64,000 bases of DNA from Aedes albopictus (lineage: Eukaryota; Arthropoda; Insecta; Diptera; Culicidae), in contig NC_085137.1 of assembly GCF_035046485.1 (NCBI RefSeq), positions 502,778,536-502,842,535 on the forward strand, given 5' to 3'. The translations under genes and the position numbers were made by a program. Shown here piece after piece: positions 58,140 through 64,000 of this stretch. Below the pieces are notes generated by a model that searched no databases, was not told where the DNA came from, and worked only from the letters and a program-made list of their open reading frames with translations. How positions within the stretch are numbered: position 1 is the stretch's first letter; each line of letters starts with the position of its first letter.

Positions 58140-60060
58140 GCTAATTGTTTGTGCATCTTCTGGAAGAACTGCTGAAAAATCTGTGGAGGAATCTTTGAAG
58201 GAAGCACAGCAGATATTTATGATATAATCGCTGGAACAATTTAAAAAAAAAAAAACCTTTGTAGGAATTTCTGCAAGAATCCCTGATGGAATTTTCAAGG
58301 ATTTGCTAAAGGAACTCTTGGAGGAATTTCCGCCGGATTTTTAAAGGTATTGCTAGGAGAATTTTACGAAGAAATAATCCAAGGAACAACTTTTGCTGAA
58401 ATTCCTATAGAAATCCTTAAAAAACTGAAAGATTCCCTGGAGATATTTCCGAAGAAATCCTTCAAGAAATTTGAGAAGGAATCCATGGAGGAATTACTAA
58501 GAGAATCCATTAAGTAATTTTTGAAAAGATCTCTAGTGTGATTTCTTTAAAAATCCCTGAATGTATTTTTGAAGAAATCTTAGCAGGAATATCTGAAGAA
58601 ATTCCTGGAGGGGGAGCATCCAGGGAAAACTTCTTGAAAAACGCTTGGTGGAATTCCAAGAAGAAGTTATTGAGAAACTAAATAAATCCTTCATATTCCT
58701 GGAAAAATCCGAAAAAAAAACTCATGAGAAAATTCTAACTGAATTGCTGTATAAGTTGCTTGTTAATATTTCTGAGTCCGTGGAATAAATCCTAGAGGTA
58801 TACTTGAGGAAACGCTGGAGGAATTTCTGAGAAAAATATGCAGAGTACTACTGGAACACCTGAAAAAATCTCTGAATGAATTTCTGCAGGAATCCCTGGA
58901 ATCCCGCTAGAATCACTGATGTTAATAATGCATGAATCTATGTAGGAATTGTTGCTTGATTTTCTGGATGAACCCCTGAAGCAATTTCTGGAGACATTCC
59001 TGCGGATATTTCCAATGCAGTCCTTAGAGAAATTCCCAAGGAAATATAGGGAGGAGTTCGTAAAGAAATAACTGTACGAGTTCCTGAAGGAATCACCGGA
59101 ATAATTTCTAAAAAAATCGCTAGCTGAAAGAATTTCTGATCCAATCTTTAAAAGAACTTCTGAATGCGGAGATGAACCAGTCTAGAGCTGGGGCAAATGG
59201 TGAAGGATTCTGAAACATTTGATTACTTCAGAAGGATTTTCTAAAGGACACTCTAGAAGATTTTTCGAAGTAATCCCAGGCAAAGTTTCAGAAGGAATTT
59301 ATTGAATACTTCCTAAAAGAATTCTTGGAGAAATTTCTTGAAGATTCCCTGGAAGAGTTTTTAAAAGGACCCTTTGATTTTTTATGAATGAACTCCTGGA
59401 GTAATTTCTGAATATATCCATAGTGCAGTTTTGGAAGGAATCCATAGAAGATTTTCTAAAAGAATCCCTGAAGAGATTTGTGAAGAAATTCCTGGAAGAA
59501 TTTCTTAAGGAAACTTGAGCGGAACTTTTTTGTGAATCCTCGAAAAATAAAGGAAACTATGTAAGATGTTCTAAAGAAATCCTTTACAAAATTTCTGAAA
59601 AAAATCTGAACTTTTGATTTTCTGAAAAAAAATGCTTGAATTATTTTTGAAGTAATCCGTGGTTGATTGCAATTTTTTAGTTAACTTATGGAACTTTGGA
59701 AGAATTTCTATAGCAGTCCATGGAATCCCTGCAGAACTTTCTGAACGAATTCGTGCAAGATTTTCAAAAAGAAATCCCTGGAGGATTTTCTAAAGAAATC
59801 CATGGAATAATTTCGGATGGAACCCATGGAAGGAAGAGTTCATCTTTTTCTTAGTTCTTAGTGTCTGGATGAATCATAAGAGAATTTCAGATAAATTCAT
59901 GAAAGAATCTATGGATTTACTAAAGAAATCCCTGGAAGAATTCTTAAAGGAATTCTCAGAATAATCTCAAAAGGAACCCATGGCATAATTGCCAAAGATT
60001 TCATGAAAGACTTTCTAAAGGAATCACTGAAAGAATTTCTGAAGAAATCAATTAAATAAC
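58140..60060. repeat. Degenerate array, G-rich orientation
   Basis: Opposite orientation to 56220..56793 on the other side of the Penelope-like element. No gene. 60061..60460 holds nothing recognised. Confidence 0.75.
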
Positions 60061-60460
60061 ATTATTTTGGAAAGTTTCGAAACATGAATATTAAATCAAC
60101 AAACACCATTCAAATCAAACGCAAGGAAAGGAAAAATCCTAGAAAAATATGGAATTTCAAAAAGTTTGCTGTTTGCGCAAAATAGACAATGAAAAATTTG
60201 ATCAACAATGTACCTAGCATACTGAGATTAATTTTTGGTCATGTAAAAACAAGTCGGAACGTCATAAGAGCAGACTTGTTATTTAGAATCGCACAATGGC
60301 CGACTTTGGCACGTACTCACGATTTCGAGGGCACAAATTTCTTCGTAAACAAAAGCAGCGCACCTGAGCTTCTTATTTTAAGCTTATTACAAGTGAGCAA
60401 GAACAAAATGATAAAACGTATTGTTGTTTGAAGCTTGTATCTTGAGATTTGTGCAGCGGA

Positions 60461-60557
60461 AGATTACAAGTGGTAGTCGAAATACGCGTATCTGTCAAGG
60501 GATAAGCAAAATAGGGCGGAATTAAAAGGTACGAAACTGATTACACTCATTCGAAGG
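60461..60557. repeat. Dispersed 97-base repeat, copy 2
   Basis: Second copy of the repeat at 45125..45222. Both end at CTCATTCGAAG. Confidence 0.7.
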
Positions 60558-60892
60558 CTAAAGAAACTTCCATTCCAGAACATTGAAAACCATTATTGGT
60601 GTGGAACAAAATCAATTGAGTTTTTGATATATTTCACTATGAACGACAGAAAATTGCCTTCAAAAACAATTTTAGTTGCAAGTTGTGCTATTTCAATTGC
60701 AAATAGTGCGATTGCTTTACGGTTCGAAAAATGCAACAAAACTTAAATCACAAAATTGAAAATGTTTCTTTAAAAGATTTGGAATTAAGTTAAATGGCAG
60801 CACTAGATTTTCGTCGTCCACGAAATCGAACAAAATAAGGCAGGCGACCCTCAAACGATATGTATGTGCATTTTATTTCCTCTCATATCAAC

Positions 60893-60972
60893 CGGTTCGA
60901 TAGCCGAGTGGTAGCATGCGAGCCAGGTGATTTCAAGGTTCTTTGTTCGAATACGGCTGCCAACAGAATCTT
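60893..60972 (+). mobile_element. tRNA-like SINE head
   Basis: GATAGCCGAGTGGTAGCATG (A box) and TTGTTCGAATAC (B box). No matching acceptor stem. 3' limit unknown. Confidence 0.5.
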
Positions 60973-61107
60973 TTTTGAATTGTAACGATGGACCCGATGG
61001 TCCATGGTAAATTTAAAAAAAGACAGGGACACCGTTTTCAGCCAGCGGCTGTACAGACTGAACGAAACTTAACATTAGACAACGGAAACATGGATCATGC
61101 ACCAGTG

Positions 61108-63273
61108 CACAGTGGGAAAAATCGACCCAAAAAAACGGACGCTGGTTTCGGTACGTAAAGTTGACCATTTCTGACGTAAAAAAATACGAGAAATCGATTG
61201 GTGCTAAATTGATTCACCGCACGGCACGGGAAGTGGTCCATTTTGCCCTTTTTTCATACAAAAAGAGAATCAAAATGTACTTTCAAACAACTAACACGAC
61301 TGTAAATCGTTGAAAATAGCTGCAGGTGTAATTAAAGGTCAATGGAAATCATAAACATACATGAAAGATCCTTTTAAAAGCTCATTTTGCCCCATATGCC
61401 CCAACAACTTGTGGTTATTCATATTTTTTCCTAATTTTGAATGGATTTTAAATGTTACTGATTTGAAGTGATTTGTTTGGCGTAAACAAAAAGCGCCAGA
61501 TCTACTATCACCAGAATCATCTTCGGGAGTTGTCCGATTTGCCCCATTTTGCCCTATTTTCATAAAAAAAATAGATTTCAAATGTAGTTATGAAAAACAA
61601 ATATGTACTGCTATAGAACGTTGAAATTAGCTTTAGGTGAAATTGGAAACTAACAGTTATCATGCGTATATATGAAAGATATTTTCCCTATTTTACCCTA
61701 CATTCCCCTAAAACTGCTGGATAATAACATATTTTGTGTGGTTTTGCTGGGTGCAAAACATGAAGTCGTGGATCATTTTTGATATATACAAATGCGGGTC
61801 AACGATTAATACTAGGATCATTCTCGGAATGGTATGAATAGCTGTCCATCTCACCCCAATTTGCCCTGATTTTTTATCATGTATTGAATAAATTAATTTG
61901 CCCTGATTTTTTGTCATGTCATGAATAAATTAATTTCCGTTATTAGCATTGGTACTGTTATCAAAAAGACATATATATGACTTTTTCTATAATTTCAGTT
62001 TTTGATGGGGAATTAAGGGCATAATAAGCATTTTATAAAATATGTCAGATATGCGCTAAACTGATTAAATAGGGCGTCTTAATGCACCAAATTTTATATA
62101 TACTTAAGATGCCTAATTTAATTAGTTGTGTGCATATTTGCTATCAATTTAGATTAAGATAAATGCTTATTATACCCTGAATTCCCCACCAAAGTCATAT
62201 TCTTAACTGTCCTTTTGATTACATTGGTTTCAGTACCAAAAGTCCATCAATTCGGACATAAGCAAATGTGGGAAATCAATTAATTCATGAGGCGACAACA
62301 TATCAGGGCAAATTGGGGTAAAATGGACAACTATTTGTACCCTCCCGTGAATGATTCTAAAGCTAATTGATAAACCGTATTTGTATATATATAAAAATGA
62401 TCCAGGACTTCGTGTATTGCAACCAGTGACATTACAAAACAATACAAAAAATGTTATCATTCAGCAGTTTTAGGGGAATGTAGGGTAAAATAGGGAAAAT
62501 ATATTCAATATATGTGCATGATAACTGTTAGCTTACAATTGCAATCAGAACTAATGTCAATTTTCCATAGCAGTATCTATTTCTTATAAATACATTTTAA
62601 ATCTCATTTTTCTATGATAATAGGGCAAAATGGGGTAAATTGCACAACTACTGAAGATGATTCTTTTTTTTTATCTGTATTAACGAGATTTTTAGCCCCC
62701 ATCTCGGGACCCACGCTTTACTTCCCTTCCGAAGGAAGAACTCACATTTTTGCAAGTTTGTCGGGAGTGGGATTCGATCCCAGGTCCTCGGCGTGATAGT
62801 CAAGTGTTCTAACCATCACACCAGGTCCGCTCCACAAGATGATTCTGGTGATAACAGATCTAGTGCTCTTTGTTTAAGCGAAAAAAAAAACAAATTCAAA
62901 TCAGTAACATTAAAAATCTATTCATATTTATGTAAAATTCACAATTTCTAGCAGTTGTTGGGGCATATGGGGCAAAATAAGCATTTAAAAGGATTTTTCA
63001 TGTATGTTTATGATTTCTATTGACATCTAATTACACATACAGCTATTTTCAACGATCTACAGTCGTGCTAGTTGTTTGAAAGTACATTTTGATTCTCTTT
63101 TTGTATGAAAAAAGGCAAAATGGGGCAAAATGGATCACTTCCCGTACCGTGCGGTGAATGAATTTAGCACCAATCGATTTCTCGTATTTTTTTACGTCAG
63201 AAATGGTCAACTTCACGTACCGAAACTAGCGGCGATAAAAGATCCGTTTTTTGGGTCGATTTTTCCCACTGTG
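61108..63273. mobile_element. Transib-like foldback element with CACAGTG ends (2166 bp)
   Basis: Both ends read CACAGTGGGAAAAATCGACC inward and are flanked by CAGTG (61103..61107 and 63274..63278), a 5-bp target duplication. Arms of about 1 kb are inverted copies made of degenerate units with GCCCCATTTTGCCC. 5-bp duplication and CAC(A/T)RTG ends are known for Transib. No transposase coding. Confidence 0.75.
62665..62835 (-). mobile_element. tRNA-derived SINE inside the Transib-like element
   Basis: Head on the right: GACCTGGTGTGATGGTTAG A-box region, B box GGGATCGAATCCC. Ends in an A tail (T tract at 62665). Perfect 11-bp duplication AAGATGATTCT at 62654..62664 and 62836..62846. Confidence 0.85.
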
Positions 63274-63312
63274 CAGTGGATACGGAGAAGAAACTATTCT
63301 CACGAAAAGTTT

Positions 63313-63400
63313 CATCGCCCGGAGTGGGAATCGAACCCTCACCCCATAGCATGGTGCGATTAGAAGCTTGATGACCTTAACCGCACGGCTACGAGGCTCT
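63313..63400 (-). mobile_element. tRNA-like SINE head next to the Transib-like element
   Basis: AGAGCCTCGTAGCCGTGCGG (A box) and GAGGGTTCGATTCCCAC (B box). Acceptor halves do not pair, so not a functional tRNA. Body may extend to about 63280. Confidence 0.55.
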
Positions 63401-63419
63401 ACAAATAGAAAACATTAGT

Positions 63420-64000
63420 CTGTAAAATTGAAACGAAACTTAGTCTGCAGGCCAAGAGCCCAACATAGGTCCCTTTCGCTTGAATAAAGCCAGACCCTGC
63501 TTTAATGGGGAAAGCTTGGAGCTTGGTTTCTAAAATTTTATGGTAAAAATTAATAGAAGATTTCTTGACAAACCCTATGAGTTTAACGATTTTATCTAAC
63601 TGTTTGAGTGTTCTTTGAGTATTTCTTAAAATAAATACGTTGATGATTCAACGAGCACTGTGACAAAAGAAAAATATGAAATTTGGTCCGGCCTAATTTC
63701 AAAATACATTGGTATTGAAGAAATTGTGTTTACTTACGTGCGTGATATTACACTACATTTTTGTTTATACTATCACCGATTTTAGAACGAGTACGCTCTT
63801 TAAAAAGTGTACAATAAGAAAGCAAAATATTCATAATTACATGGTTAACGAAGAAATTTTTACAGCTTAGAAACTGTAATCAAAGTACAATCAACTCTCC
63901 ATAAATCTGAAATTAACGGACCAGGGTTGAGAAATGTCATGAAAACAGAATTTTGTTATTTGTTGATTTCACTGCCTCTAGGATAAATATTCGCACAAAA
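63420..64000. other. Window end without recognised gene
   Basis: AT-rich unique-looking sequence. No exon, element end or array that I can support. Confidence 0.4.

Noticed and set aside
61339..61581. ORFs in the 61 to 63 kb region
   Set aside because: They translate the degenerate GCCCCATTTTGCCC units of the foldback arms and occur in mirrored pairs.

Overview
The window reads as a stretch of mosquito nuclear genome, most likely an Aedes-type culicine. The basis is AT-rich sequence, gene exons with GC-rich codons and GT..AG introns, a very high load of DNA-transposon-derived foldback elements, tRNA-derived SINEs of the type common in Aedes (Feilai-like, named from memory), a decayed LOA-type LINE fragment and a Penelope-like element. 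The species call is inference.

Two host genes can be supported. On the + strand, a five-exon gene (45918..53723) encodes a 474-residue ZAD/C2H2 zinc-finger protein; all splice sites and phases can be followed by eye. On the - strand, a first coding exon (27448..27631) starts a gene I do not recognise; its other exons are not visible. A CpG-rich tract at 27900..28970 lies upstream of it.

Almost everything else is mobile or repetitive. Region by region: 1..2220 terminal repeats and a 917-bp TA-flanked foldback element (family B, second copy at 29722..30642, two broken copies around the zinc-finger exons). 2230..4790 is a degenerate GGAATTYCT-type array. 4914..7110 is a nested block: a family C element invaded by a TA-flanked element and then by a SINE. 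7386..11950 holds foldback elements, a 132-bp MITE and a second SINE. 12871..13526 and 16479..17163 are two unrelated MITEs (TTAA-flanked, and 8-bp duplication hAT-like), each carrying a Helitron inserted without target duplication. 18916..19883 is a pure AGTCT pentamer satellite. 21140..21750 is a LINE ORF2 fossil. 22010..26530 is an AGCTTC-rich array of about 23-bp units. 31908..35363 holds three further elements and one half of a diverged segmental duplication whose partner is 40140..41603. 37488..38300 is a retroposed element with a 22-bp target duplication. 39516..39887 is a foldback element. 40140..44660 and 46430..52335 (mostly intron 2 of the zinc-finger gene) are degenerate arrays and elements. 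54267..55613 carries two copies of a GGGTGGGGC-ended element. 56794..58006 is a Penelope-like element with inverted 201-bp arms. 61108..63273 is a 2.2-kb foldback element with CACAGTG ends and a 5-bp duplication, resembling Transib, with a SINE inside it.

No bacterial-type operon, CRISPR array, rRNA, functional tRNA or viral gene was seen. The most interesting material is the transposon stratigraphy (self-verifying empty sites), the Transib/RSS-like element, the Penelope-like element with host-like sequence inside its inverted arms, and transposon sequence at the poly(A) site of the zinc-finger gene.
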